DNA of 64,000 nucleotides from BPGL01 sp035463115 (GTDB taxonomy: Bacteria > Actinomycetota > UBA4738 > HRBIN12), in the NCBI GenBank assembly GCA_035463115.1, contig DATHTO010000090.1:1-64000 (forward strand), read 5' to 3'. This document shows positions 52,584 through 60,305 of the stretch, piece after piece. The notes below the pieces were generated by a model. It was not told the origin of the DNA. It searched no databases and saw only the letters and a program-made list of their open reading frames with translations. Each line of letters starts with the position of its first letter. The stretch's first letter is position 1. Position numbers and translations under genes: made by a program.

Positions 52584-52616
52584 AACAAGCCCCCGGCGAG
52601 CCGCCGGGGGCTTGTT
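52584..52616. terminator. Bidirectional terminator between kinase 1 and peptide A
   Basis: A perfect 14-bp stem (AACAAGCCCCCGGC with GCCGGGGGCTTGTT) and a 5-base loop lie between the stop of kinase 1 and the stop of convergent peptide A. The AT-rich outer ends give a short U-tail in both directions. Confidence 0.75.
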
Positions 52617-52639
52617 GTCAGCTATCTGCGCTCTACTCC

Positions 52640-52726
52640 TCAGCCGGCCCGGAAGTGGGCACCGCCCGCGAGCGCGAGCGCGGCGATTGAGCCGATTGCC
52701 AGAACGACCCGACGCACGATGGTCAT
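52640..52726 (-). CDS. 28-residue membrane-type peptide A (AGGAHFRAG family)
   Basis: A tiny gene of 29 codons. The product begins MTIVRRVVLAIG, continues with a hydrophobic Ala/Leu stretch, and ends ALAGGAHFRAG. ATG 52726 has a very strong site, AAGGGAGGGATCC, at normal spacing. Two paralogues lie at 55017 and 55154. All three have exactly 28 residues, an Arg/Lys pair at 5-6, a hydrophobic core at 7-20 and identical residues 20-28, although the codons differ. No known family is recognised. The layout suits an exported signal peptide, a membrane microprotein or a type I toxin. Confidence 0.8.
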   Translation of the reverse strand: MTIVRRVVLAIGSIAALALAGGAHFRAG

Positions 52727-52777
52727 GTGGATCCCTCCCTTGTTCTCGGCCGCATCCCCGCATGGGGGACGTCCATG

Positions 52778-52807
52778 AATATCGGGTGACACCCGAACGA
52801 CCCACAA
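52778..52807 (-). promoter_or_regulatory. Promoter-like elements upstream of peptide A
   Basis: On the minus strand TTGTGG (52807-52802) and GATATT (52783-52778) are spaced by 18 bp. A 13-bp palindrome CGGGTGACACCCG (52783-52795) sits between and against the -10, a possible operator. The region is shared with the divergent start of histidine kinase 2 at 52898. Confidence 0.45.
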
Positions 52808-52897
52808 GCCGCGCGTTAGGGGTACGACGTATGGCGTAGCGGGTTCACCCATCGGCGCTACTTGAGACGGCGAGCCGACAAACGATGATGGGAGAAC

Positions 52898-54373
52898 GTG
52901 TCCCACTCTGCTGAAGCACACCGAGACGGCGAGAAGCGGTTAGCGCTGGTGCAGTTCGCCGTAGCTGTGCCGACCATCGCCGTGATGGCGGTCGCTTTTT
53001 CGACCGCGGACTTTGAGGCGCGATGGTTCCTGTGGAGTGTCCTGATTACCGCGATCGAACTGATGCCGGTTCCAGCATGGCGAGGGATCACGATCAGTGT
53101 CGGGTTTCCCTTGCTGATAGCGATCGCCATGCTGTACCCACCCAGCGTTGCGGTGGTTCTCACATTTCTCGGCGCTAGCGACCCCCGAGAGCTACGTCGA
53201 GAAGTCAGTGTTGGCCTCGCGCTCTTCAACCGATCGCAAGTTGCACTCGCCGTAATGGCGGCCAGCGCTGTGTTCCACGCCCTTATCGGTGAGCCAGCAG
53301 GCGTTAGGCTCGAGACCCTCGATCCGGTGGTCCTTGTCGGAGCGGCGTCCGTAGCAGCTATCGCAGACTACATCGTGAACGGCAGCTTGGTTGCTGTGTA
53401 CATGAGCACGAAGCTCAGGATGAACCCGTGGCGTGTGTTGCAACACATGAGAGCCGGGAACCTACGTGAATTCTTGATCAGCTACCTTGGACTCGGCGTC
53501 CTCGGCTTGACCTTGGCCGTTCTGTTCCAGGAAGTTGGGCCATGGTCACTCCCGGCTTTCCTCGCTCCATTGCTGTTCGCGCGGCAGGTGTTCTTCAGAT
53601 CCAAGGCTCTAGAGGAAGCGCATGAAGAACTGCAAGAGCGAGAGCAGGTGCTCCGGGAGCTTTCGAACACGATGGCGGAGGAACGGGCCGACGAGCGCCT
53701 GCAGATCGCCGGCTACTTGCACGACGACCTAGCTCAGGTTCTATTCCGCCTTTCATTGCAGGTCGATATCGCGAAGAAGTTGCTTGATAAGCGTGATCTG
53801 GCGGAGCTTCAGGCTCAGCTCAGCAAGATCAAGGATTCGAAGCAGGAAACCTCCAACCGAATCCGTGCCCTGATCCGTGACCTACACAGGTCACCTCTCG
53901 GCGCCAAGGGATTAGCCGAGGCGATTGAGTCGCTGATCGATGAGGTCGGGAAGGATTCCGACGTTGCGTTTCACCTGGACGTCGAAGACATTGACCTACC
54001 AGCGCCTATTGCTCTGCTGCTCTACCACATCGGCCGGGAAGGAGTGATGAACGCTCTCAAGCATGCTGACGCGTCGGACGTCTGGCTGTCAGTTCTCGAG
54101 GAGCGGGAACACATCGTCCTCCGGCTCCGGGACAACGGGCGCGGTTTCGACGCGTCTGTGCCCGGGCCCGAGGGGCACTATGGGATGTCGATGATGCGGG
54201 GTCGGGCAAGAGTCGGTGGAGGGACGTTCCAAGTCGAGTCGTCACCGGGTCGCGGGACCCTCGTTATCGTTCAATTCCCGGTTGACCTTCTGCAGCGGGA
54301 CTTGCCCGATTCCGAGACGCCAAACGCCAATGGTCAGGGGCGTGCTTTCCCCGGTACGACAGAACCCACATGA
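52898..54373 (+). CDS. Orphan integral-membrane sensor histidine kinase 2 (HisKA_3 type)
   Basis: 491 residues from GTG 52898 (GGGAGA upstream). The build matches kinase 1: about seven transmembrane helices (residues ~20-225), a coiled coil, the box LQIAGYLHDDLAQ with phospho-acceptor His275, and an HATPase domain with REGVMNALKHADA and DNGRGFD. The C-terminal ~35 residues are antisense to the end of the DUF5317 gene. No response regulator is adjacent. It is divergent from peptide A. Confidence 0.9.
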   Translation: MSHSAEAHRDGEKRLALVQFAVAVPTIAVMAVAFSTADFEARWFLWSVLITAIELMPVPAWRGITISVGFPLLIAIAMLYPPSVAVVLTFLGASDPRELRREVSVGLALFNRSQVALAVMAASAVFHALIGEPAGVRLETLDPVVLVGAASVAAIADYIVNGSLVAVYMSTKLRMNPWRVLQHMRAGNLREFLISYLGLGVLGLTLAVLFQEVGPWSLPAFLAPLLFARQVFFRSKALEEAHEELQEREQVLRELSNTMAEERADERLQIAGYLHDDLAQVLFRLSLQVDIAKKLLDKRDLAELQAQLSKIKDSKQETSNRIRALIRDLHRSPLGAKGLAEAIESLIDEVGKDSDVAFHLDVEDIDLPAPIALLLYHIGREGVMNALKHADASDVWLSVLEEREHIVLRLRDNGRGFDASVPGPEGHYGMSMMRGRARVGGGTFQVESSPGRGTLVIVQFPVDLLQRDLPDSETPNANGQGRAFPGTTEPT

Positions 54374-54926
54374 CCAAAGGCCGGGGATTCACCCGGCTCC
54401 TTCCACGCATCGCCTGCACTATGAACCATCCCATCCCGCCATAGAGAAGGACGTCGCCTATTGAGATGACGACTCCGATGGGTTCAGGTAGGGGAATTAC
54501 ATCCCCGAGAATCCGCAGGACGTCTTCGTCGGTCATCAGATGATGCTTGGCGTTAGAGGGGTCCCCCAGAGAATCAACCGTACCCCCGGCAGTTTCTATG
54601 GCTGTGGCGCTCACCGGCATGCCCGCATTGGCGCCTACAACCGCAAGGTTGAGCAGCAGGCCGAGCGTCATTGCCGGTGCGGCTGGGATCCTCCGGTTCA
54701 GCGCAATGACGAGGAGCAAGCATACGTATGACGCGATGAGGGTGACCGCTGCGTCACCAGCGCTTGAGAGGTACGGCAAGTCGGGAACCGGCGCGACCTG
54801 AAGCGCCAGGCCGACAACGGCGATCCCCCACCAGTGAACTGCGACCTGCTCGAACGCTCGGAGGGAGCCGCCGGCGAGAAGCCCAATCACGATCGCGATC
54901 GCGACGGCACCAAGGACTGGCGACAT
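54264..54926 (-). CDS. DUF5317 family membrane protein
   Basis: 220 residues with five or six hydrophobic helices. The block HHLMTDEDVLRILGDVIPLPEPIGVVISIGDVLLYGGMGWFI is typical of the DUF5317 family. Function is unknown; members occur near signalling genes in actinobacteria. Its last 110 bp are antisense to histidine kinase 2. The C-terminus after the last helix is a basic, possibly dispensable tail. The start is ATG 54926. Confidence 0.78.
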   Translation of the reverse strand: MSPVLGAVAIAIVIGLLAGGSLRAFEQVAVHWWGIAVVGLALQVAPVPDLPYLSSAGDAAVTLIASYVCLLLVIALNRRIPAAPAMTLGLLLNLAVVGANAGMPVSATAIETAGGTVDSLGDPSNAKHHLMTDEDVLRILGDVIPLPEPIGVVISIGDVLLYGGMGWFIVQAMRGRSRVNPRPLVMWVLSYRGKHAPDHWRLASRNRASPAAEGQPGIER

Positions 54927-54965
54927 GGGTCAACGCTAATGCCTGCCGGGCATGTCGGAGCTAAA

Positions 54966-54997
54966 CAAACGCTCCCACCCTAGGGCGGGAGCGTTTG
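54966..54997. terminator. Terminator downstream of peptide B
   Basis: An 11-bp perfect stem (CAAACGCTCCC with GGGAGCGTTTG) and a 10-base loop. On the minus strand it is followed by TTTAG. It lies 20 bp after the peptide B stop, so the two tandem peptide genes form a defined transcription unit. Confidence 0.8.
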
Positions 54998-55016
54998 CTG
55001 GGAAGGTCGAGTTGGC

Positions 55017-55103
55017 TCAGCCAGCGCGGAAGTGCGCGCCTCCGGCAAGGGCCAGCGTGGCGAGCGTCCCAATCGCGAGAACGATCCGCTTGAGAGTGGT
55101 CAT
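55017..55103 (-). CDS. 28-residue membrane-type peptide B (AGGAHFRAG family)
   Basis: 29 codons from ATG 55103, preceded by GGAGGGAGGACTGAG. The product starts MTTLKRIVLAIGTLATLAL and ends AGGAHFRAG. It shares 22 or more of 28 residues with peptide C (55154) and 21 with peptide A. Seven of the last nine codons differ synonymously among the copies. It lies 50 bp downstream of peptide C in the same direction and is followed by a terminator, so C and B are probably co-transcribed. Confidence 0.82.
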   Translation of the reverse strand: MTTLKRIVLAIGTLATLALAGGAHFRAG

Positions 55104-55153
55104 CTCAGTCCTCCCTCCATCGAACGTGAACGGGTGGGACGGGCGTGGGGCGC

Positions 55154-55240
55154 CTAACCAGCCCTGAAGTGGGCGCCGCCGGCCATCGCCAGCGTTGCGA
55201 GCGTTCCGAGCGCCAGAACGATCCGTCGGATCAGCTTCAT
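55154..55240 (-). CDS. 28-residue membrane-type peptide C (AGGAHFRAG family)
   Basis: 29 codons from ATG 55240, preceded by GGAGGGGAGGGG. The product begins MKLIRRIVLALGTLATLAM and ends AGGAHFRAG. It is the first gene of the C-B pair. Upstream, on the minus strand, a CACAAT -10-like element at 55296-55291 lies 10 bp after the 11-bp heptamer repeats. The family is unrecognised; see peptide A for the possible roles. Confidence 0.82.
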   Translation of the reverse strand: MKLIRRIVLALGTLATLAMAGGAHFRAG

Positions 55241-55306
55241 GGTGCCCCTCCCCTCCGTGCCGCCCTGCCCATCAGGGCTTCTTGATGGCGATTGTGCTCG
55301 CACCCA

Positions 55307-55350
55307 CTAAAGGCGTACTAAGGAAGACCTAGGGCGGGGTCCCTCATATC
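55307..55350 (+). promoter_or_regulatory. SARP-type heptamer repeats and promoter
   Basis: Three heptamers CTAAAGG (55307), CTAAGGA (55318) and CTAGGGC (55329) start exactly 11 bp apart. Eight bases after the last is TCATAT (55344-55349). Direct heptamers one helical turn apart ending 8 bp before a -10 are the known layout of SARP-controlled promoters, and a SARP-domain gene starts 99 bp downstream. The site also faces the peptide C gene in the opposite direction. Confidence 0.5.
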
Positions 55351-55448
55351 CATCCCCCGGACCGCGAGGCAGCGACGCCGAACGGGGGTTTCCGGAGGGG
55401 CGAACCGTCCCCTAGGCTAAGCGTTTCCGCAGGTGGGCAAGGGGGGAA

Positions 55449-58400
55449 TTGGACGGCCGGCTGTCCTTCGAGGTGCTCGGACCCGTTCGGGTGCGCCAGG
55501 GTGCCGAAGAGGTTCCGATCGGGTCAGGGCAGCGGCGTGCCCTCCTCGCGCTCCTCCTCAGGCGCCCCTCCGAGGCGATCGCGGCCGACATCCTGATCGA
55601 CGGCCTGTGGGGCGACGACCCTCCCGCGACCGCCCGGACCGCGCTCCAGGTTCACGTCTCCCAGCTCCGGAAGGCGCTCGGCGATCACGACGGCGAGCTC
55701 ATCCAGACCGTCGCGAACGGCTATCTGATCGCGATCCCCGACGACTCGCTCGACCTCCGGCGGTTCCGCCGGTTGCTCAGCGAGGGTCGCCGAGCGCTCG
55801 AGGGCGGCGACCCCGCACGCGCGCACGACCTCCTCGCGGGAGCCGTCACGCTCTGGCGCGGATCTCCGTTCGAGGGCGTCGACCTCGACGGCATCGGCGC
55901 GGGCGATGCCGCCACGCTCGAGGAGGAGCGCGATGAGGCCCGCGCCCTGCGGATCGAAGCCGATCTGGCGCTGGGTCGGCATCGGGAGGTCGTCCCGGAG
56001 CTCGAGCAGCTCGCGGTGACCCATCCGTTCGACGAGCGCTACGCGCAGCTCCTCGCGCTGGCCCTGTACCGCGCCGGCCGCCCGGCCGACGCACTCGCCG
56101 CGATCGCACGCCTGCGTCGTTCGCTCGCCGACGATCTCGGGCTCGACGCCGGGCCCGCGATCGAGCGGCTGGAACGCGCGATCCTGAACGCCGATCCGTC
56201 GCTCACGCTCGGAGGGGTGGACGAGGAGCATCCGCCGCGCGAGACACGCAAGGTCGTCACGGCGGTGCGGTTCCGGCTCGAACACGGCGGTGATCCCGAG
56301 GCGCGCCGCGGACGTGTGCTCGCCGTGAGCGGTCTCTTCCGCGAGATCGTCACCCGGCTCGACGGCACCGTCGATGACGGCCCACCCGACCGGCTCACCG
56401 GCGTGTTCGGACTTCCGACGGTGCACGAGGACGACGCGATCCGTGGACTCCGAGCGGCGTGGGAGCTCCGGGAGCGCGCCCCGTCTGCGGCCGCAGACCT
56501 TCGCGTCGGCGTGGCGACCGGTGAGGTCATCGCCGAGACCGAGGGAGATCGACGCCGGCTGCTCACGACGGATCCGCTCGATGCTGCGGAGACCCTCGCG
56601 CTCAGCGCCGATCCGGGCGACATCCTGCTCGCGCAGTCCACCTATCGGCTCGCCCGCGCGGTGGCGGGTGCCGAACCCCACGAGTCGGTCCGCCTCGGCG
56701 ACGGGCGCGTCGCGAGCACCGCCTTCCGTCTGCGCGAGCTCGCTCCCGAGCCGACGGTGCAGCGGCCACGCGCACCGATCGTCGGCCGTGACGGCGAACT
56801 GGCCGCCATCACGGCGGCGTTCGACATGGCGCGCGCCGACCGTCGTCCGCGGTTCGTCGCAGTGATGGGTGCGGCCGGCATCGGGAAGACCCGGCTGGCC
56901 GACGCGGCTGCGTCGGCGCTCGGCGCTCGCGTCGCCGTCGGGCGGTGCCTTCCGTACGGCCGCGACATCACGTTCTGGCCGATCGCCGAGGTCATCCGCG
57001 ACGTCGCGGGCGTCACCGAGGACGACCCGCTGCAAACGGTGCACGACAAGATCGCGTCGCTCGTCGCCGGTGCCGAGGACGACGTCGCGTTCCTGACGGC
57101 GCAGCTGGACGCGATCTTGGGTCTCAGTGACGAACCCCCCGCACCCGACGAGCTGTTCTGGGCCGTGCGGCGCTTCGTCGAGTTGGCGGGCGCCGACGAG
57201 CCGCTCGTCGTCGTGATCGAGGACCTCCACTGGGCCGACGAGAAGGTGCTCGATCTGCTCGAGTATCTCCGCGACGTCGTGAAAGACGCCTCACTCCTGC
57301 TGCTCGGCCTCGCCCGCCCGGAGGTCCGCGAGCGCCGCGCTTCGTTCGGCCGGCGCGACGGGGACGTCGTCCTGGAGCTTCCTCCGCTGCCGGAGGAGGC
57401 GAGCGCCGAGCTCGTGCGGCACGCGTTGGGTGGTGCGGAGCTCGAGGACGACGCACGTCGACGCTTGATGATGGCCGCCGACGGCAATCCGCTCTTCCTC
57501 GAGGAGCTGCTGTCGATGCTGATCGACGACGGATGGCTCCATCACGACGGAGAACGCTGGCGCGTCCGCGCCGAGCTCGGTGGCGTTCCGCTGCCGCCTT
57601 CGGTGCGGGCGTTGCTCGAGGCGCGCCTCGATCGACTCCCGCCCGACGAGCGAGACGTGCTCGAGGCCGCCGCGATCGTCGGCCGATCGTTCGCGGACCG
57701 CGATCTCGCGGAGCTCCGCCCCGACGTCGCACCGACCATCCGCATGGAGCGGCTCGACGCGCTCGTCGCGCGCGACCTCATCACGGTGGATCGCTTCGCC
57801 GGCGCAGGCGACCGGAGCTACAGCTTCCACCACATCCTGATGCGCGACGCGGTGTACTCGGCCGTTCCGAAGGAACGTCGGGCGCAGGACCACGAGCGGT
57901 TCGGTGACGCGCTCGAGCGTCGCTCCGGCGACCGTCTCGGAGAGCTCGAGGAGATCGTCGGCTACCACTTCGAGACCGCTTGGCGGTTGCGCACCGAGCT
58001 CGGACACCCGGCCGACGATCTGGGGATGCGCGCCTCCCGGCACCTCGCGAACGCGGGCCACCGGGCGCTCGCGCGCGACGACCCGGGCGCCGCCGCGAGC
58101 CTGTTCGCACGCGCGCGAGCGTGCCTCACCGGGGACAACGCGGCCACGGCGGATCTCGCGTTGCACGAGGCGGTCGCGTCCTTCCGCCTCGGCGAGTTCA
58201 CCGCCGCCGAGCGTACGCTCGCGGCCGGCATCGAGACCGCCGAGAGGCGCGACGACGTCGCGATCCGCTGGCGACTCCTGCTCGAGCGTCAGGAGCTCGG
58301 CAGCTACCACCGCCCCGACGAGCACGGGGCCGAGGCCACGCGGACCGTGGCGCTCGACGCGATCGAAGCGCTCGAGGCGCTCGGCGACACCGCTGGTGTC

Positions 58401-59213
58401 GCGCGGGCCTACCGGCTGCTCGGCGACGCGCTCGTGCGCGCGGGACGGCTCGACGAAGCGCTCGAGGCGTACGCGACGGGCCGCGGCTTGACCGACGACC
58501 GTGACGCGCTCGCGCGTCTGGAGCATCCGCTGATGGGCGCGCTCCACGGCCCGATGCCCCTGGATCGCTACATCGCCGAGGCCGAGGCGTACCTCGCGCG
58601 GACGCCGCGGTCGTCGCCCGAGAGCCTCGTGCGGTTGGGCCTCGCGTATGCGATGGCGGGACGACACGGCGACGCCGAGGAGATGTTGGCGCAGGCGCTC
58701 GAGCGAGCGCGTGACGTCGGAGGGTCGTTCCGGGTCGCCGACGCCGAGGTCCACGAGGGGTTCGCGCACCTCTTCCTCGGCGATCCGGAACGTGCGCAGC
58801 ACGCCTTGGCCGACGCCGTCGCGCTCCTCGCGTCGATCGACGAGCGGAACGTCCGCTCCACGGCCCTCGCGCTGCTCGCCGAGGCGCTGTTCCGGACCGG
58901 GGACTTCGACGCGGCCGTCGACGCGGCCGCCGAGAGCGAACGGCTCACCGCCGCCGACGACCCCGCGTCGCAGATCGCGTGGCGCGGCGTGACGGCGAAG
59001 ATCTGGGCGGCTCGAGGTCGCCTGCCGAAGGCCACGAAGCTCGCCCGGGAGGCGGTCGCGATCGCCGACAGGACGGAGTTCCTCGCGATCGCGGCGCAGG
59101 CGCACCTCGATCTGGCCGAGGTGCTGGACGCCGCGGGCGCGACCGCAGAGGCGGCTCGTGAGCGTGACGCCGCCGAGGCGCTCTTCCGACGCAAGGGCGT
59201 CGTGGCCGGCTGA
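55449..59213 (+). CDS. Large SARP-type regulator: winged helix, BTAD, cyclase-like, AAA and TPR domains
   Basis: 1254 residues from TTG 55449 (GGGGGG upstream). Residues ~5-95 are an OmpR-type winged helix (LRKALGDHDGELIQTVANGYLI) and ~100-250 a BTAD domain, giving a SARP-type activator. Residues ~265-420 look like a class III nucleotide-cyclase fold without clear catalytic residues (RVGVATGEVIAE). Residues ~440-700 are an AAA/STAND ATPase (VVGRDGE-type entry IVGRDGELAAI, Walker A GAAGIGKTRLA, VIEDLHWADE). The rest is TPR-like helical repeats. AfsR/GutR-like proteins of this build are signal-integrating activators of secondary metabolism or stress genes. Confidence 0.9.
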   Translation: MDGRLSFEVLGPVRVRQGAEEVPIGSGQRRALLALLLRRPSEAIAADILIDGLWGDDPPATARTALQVHVSQLRKALGDHDGELIQTVANGYLIAIPDDSLDLRRFRRLLSEGRRALEGGDPARAHDLLAGAVTLWRGSPFEGVDLDGIGAGDAATLEEERDEARALRIEADLALGRHREVVPELEQLAVTHPFDERYAQLLALALYRAGRPADALAAIARLRRSLADDLGLDAGPAIERLERAILNADPSLTLGGVDEEHPPRETRKVVTAVRFRLEHGGDPEARRGRVLAVSGLFREIVTRLDGTVDDGPPDRLTGVFGLPTVHEDDAIRGLRAAWELRERAPSAAADLRVGVATGEVIAETEGDRRRLLTTDPLDAAETLALSADPGDILLAQSTYRLARAVAGAEPHESVRLGDGRVASTAFRLRELAPEPTVQRPRAPIVGRDGELAAITAAFDMARADRRPRFVAVMGAAGIGKTRLADAAASALGARVAVGRCLPYGRDITFWPIAEVIRDVAGVTEDDPLQTVHDKIASLVAGAEDDVAFLTAQLDAILGLSDEPPAPDELFWAVRRFVELAGADEPLVVVIEDLHWADEKVLDLLEYLRDVVKDASLLLLGLARPEVRERRASFGRRDGDVVLELPPLPEEASAELVRHALGGAELEDDARRRLMMAADGNPLFLEELLSMLIDDGWLHHDGERWRVRAELGGVPLPPSVRALLEARLDRLPPDERDVLEAAAIVGRSFADRDLAELRPDVAPTIRMERLDALVARDLITVDRFAGAGDRSYSFHHILMRDAVYSAVPKERRAQDHERFGDALERRSGDRLGELEEIVGYHFETAWRLRTELGHPADDLGMRASRHLANAGHRALARDDPGAAASLFARARACLTGDNAATADLALHEAVASFRLGEFTAAERTLAAGIETAERRDDVAIRWRLLLERQELGSYHRPDEHGAEATRTVALDAIEALEALGDTAGVARAYRLLGDALVRAGRLDEALEAYATGRGLTDDRDALARLEHPLMGALHGPMPLDRYIAEAEAYLARTPRSSPESLVRLGLAYAMAGRHGDAEEMLAQALERARDVGGSFRVADAEVHEGFAHLFLGDPERAQHALADAVALLASIDERNVRSTALALLAEALFRTGDFDAAVDAAAESERLTAADDPASQIAWRGVTAKIWAARGRLPKATKLAREAVAIADRTEFLAIAAQAHLDLAEVLDAAGATAEAARERDAAEALFRRKGVVAG

Positions 59214-59354
59214 CGCCGGTCTCGATCCGCAAGAGCGTCGTGTGGGAGCGCCGACCCCGGGCCGCAGGGATGATCGCGAGCCCGACCTCGCGCGGGGACG
59301 CCGCGTAGGTTCGGACCGCGTGCGTTCGGAGCGACGCGCCGTACGCTCCTTGAT

Positions 59355-60227
59355 GTGGCGACGACCGACGACACCGGCTACTTCGGCCCCGACAGCGTCA
59401 GCTGGCACGTCCACCGAGAGGTGACCGTGCTGTTCGGCGGCGCGCGGGCCCTGTTGATGCAGGCGGCCCACCCGCTCGTCGTGGCGGGCGCGAACCAGAC
59501 GGCCATGTACGAGCGCAACCCATGGAAACGCCTGCAGCGCACGCTGATCCTCACGTACACGCTGACGTTCGGCACCAAGGCCGAGGCGCACGCCGCCGCG
59601 GACAAGATCAACGAGGTTCACACCCGCATCAACGGGATCGATCCCGTGACGGGCAAGCGGTACGACGCGCTCGATCCCGAGCTGCTGCTGTACGTCCACG
59701 CTTGTCTCGTCGACAGCGCCCTGGCGTTCGAGGAACTCACCGTCGGCGCGCTCGACGACGCCGGCCGCCAGCGGTTCCACGAGGAGCAGATGCTCGCGGC
59801 GGAACTGTGCCTCGTGCCGCGCGATCTCATCCCGCCGACCGTGCCGGCGCTGCGTGCGTGGCTCGCCGACGTCGAGGATCGCGGGGACCTGCTCGTCACC
59901 GACGGCGCTCGGAAGGTCGCCGCCTTGTTCCTCGATCCGCCGGAAGAGGCCGAGTGGCGGCCGGTGCTGCGCGGCGTCGCGCGGCTCGCGTTCGCGACGC
60001 TCCCGCCGAACCTGCGCGCGCAGTACGGGTTCGACGTCGGCCTCGCGAAGGAGGCGGCCGCTCGCGCGACGTTGCGGGCGACCCGGTACGTGCGCCCGTT
60101 GCTGCCGCCGCGGTTCCGGTACATCGCCCCGTATCAGGAGTGGCTCCGCCGGCAGAAGGGACTTCCGGTCGATGCGAGCGCGGTCGAGCGGGCGCGGCGC
60201 TCGGTGGGGATCCGGCTCGGCGTCTGA
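59355..60227 (+). CDS. MpaB/DUF2236 family oxygenase-like protein
   Basis: 290 residues from GTG 59355. Typical DUF2236 blocks are HREVTVLFGGARALLMQAAHPLVVAGA, RTLILTYTLTFGTKAEAHAAAD, LLLYVHACLVDSALAFEEL and the C-terminal RYIAPYQEWLRRQ. The family includes latex-clearing protein Lcp and fungal MpaB; those studied bind haem through conserved His residues. The substrate here is unknown. Confidence 0.85.
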   Translation: MATTDDTGYFGPDSVSWHVHREVTVLFGGARALLMQAAHPLVVAGANQTAMYERNPWKRLQRTLILTYTLTFGTKAEAHAAADKINEVHTRINGIDPVTGKRYDALDPELLLYVHACLVDSALAFEELTVGALDDAGRQRFHEEQMLAAELCLVPRDLIPPTVPALRAWLADVEDRGDLLVTDGARKVAALFLDPPEEAEWRPVLRGVARLAFATLPPNLRAQYGFDVGLAKEAAARATLRATRYVRPLLPPRFRYIAPYQEWLRRQKGLPVDASAVERARRSVGIRLGV

Positions 60228-60305
60228 ACGCGACGACGGCGGGGCGACGACGGTTGGGCGACCGCGACGGCGGCCGCGATCGAGGCACCGCATAGACTCG
60301 CCCGC

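Noticed and set aside
55285..55332. 15-codon plus-strand frame beginning MAIVLAPTKG near the SARP promoter
   Set aside because: No Shine-Dalgarno site, no paralogue, and it overlaps the heptamer repeats.
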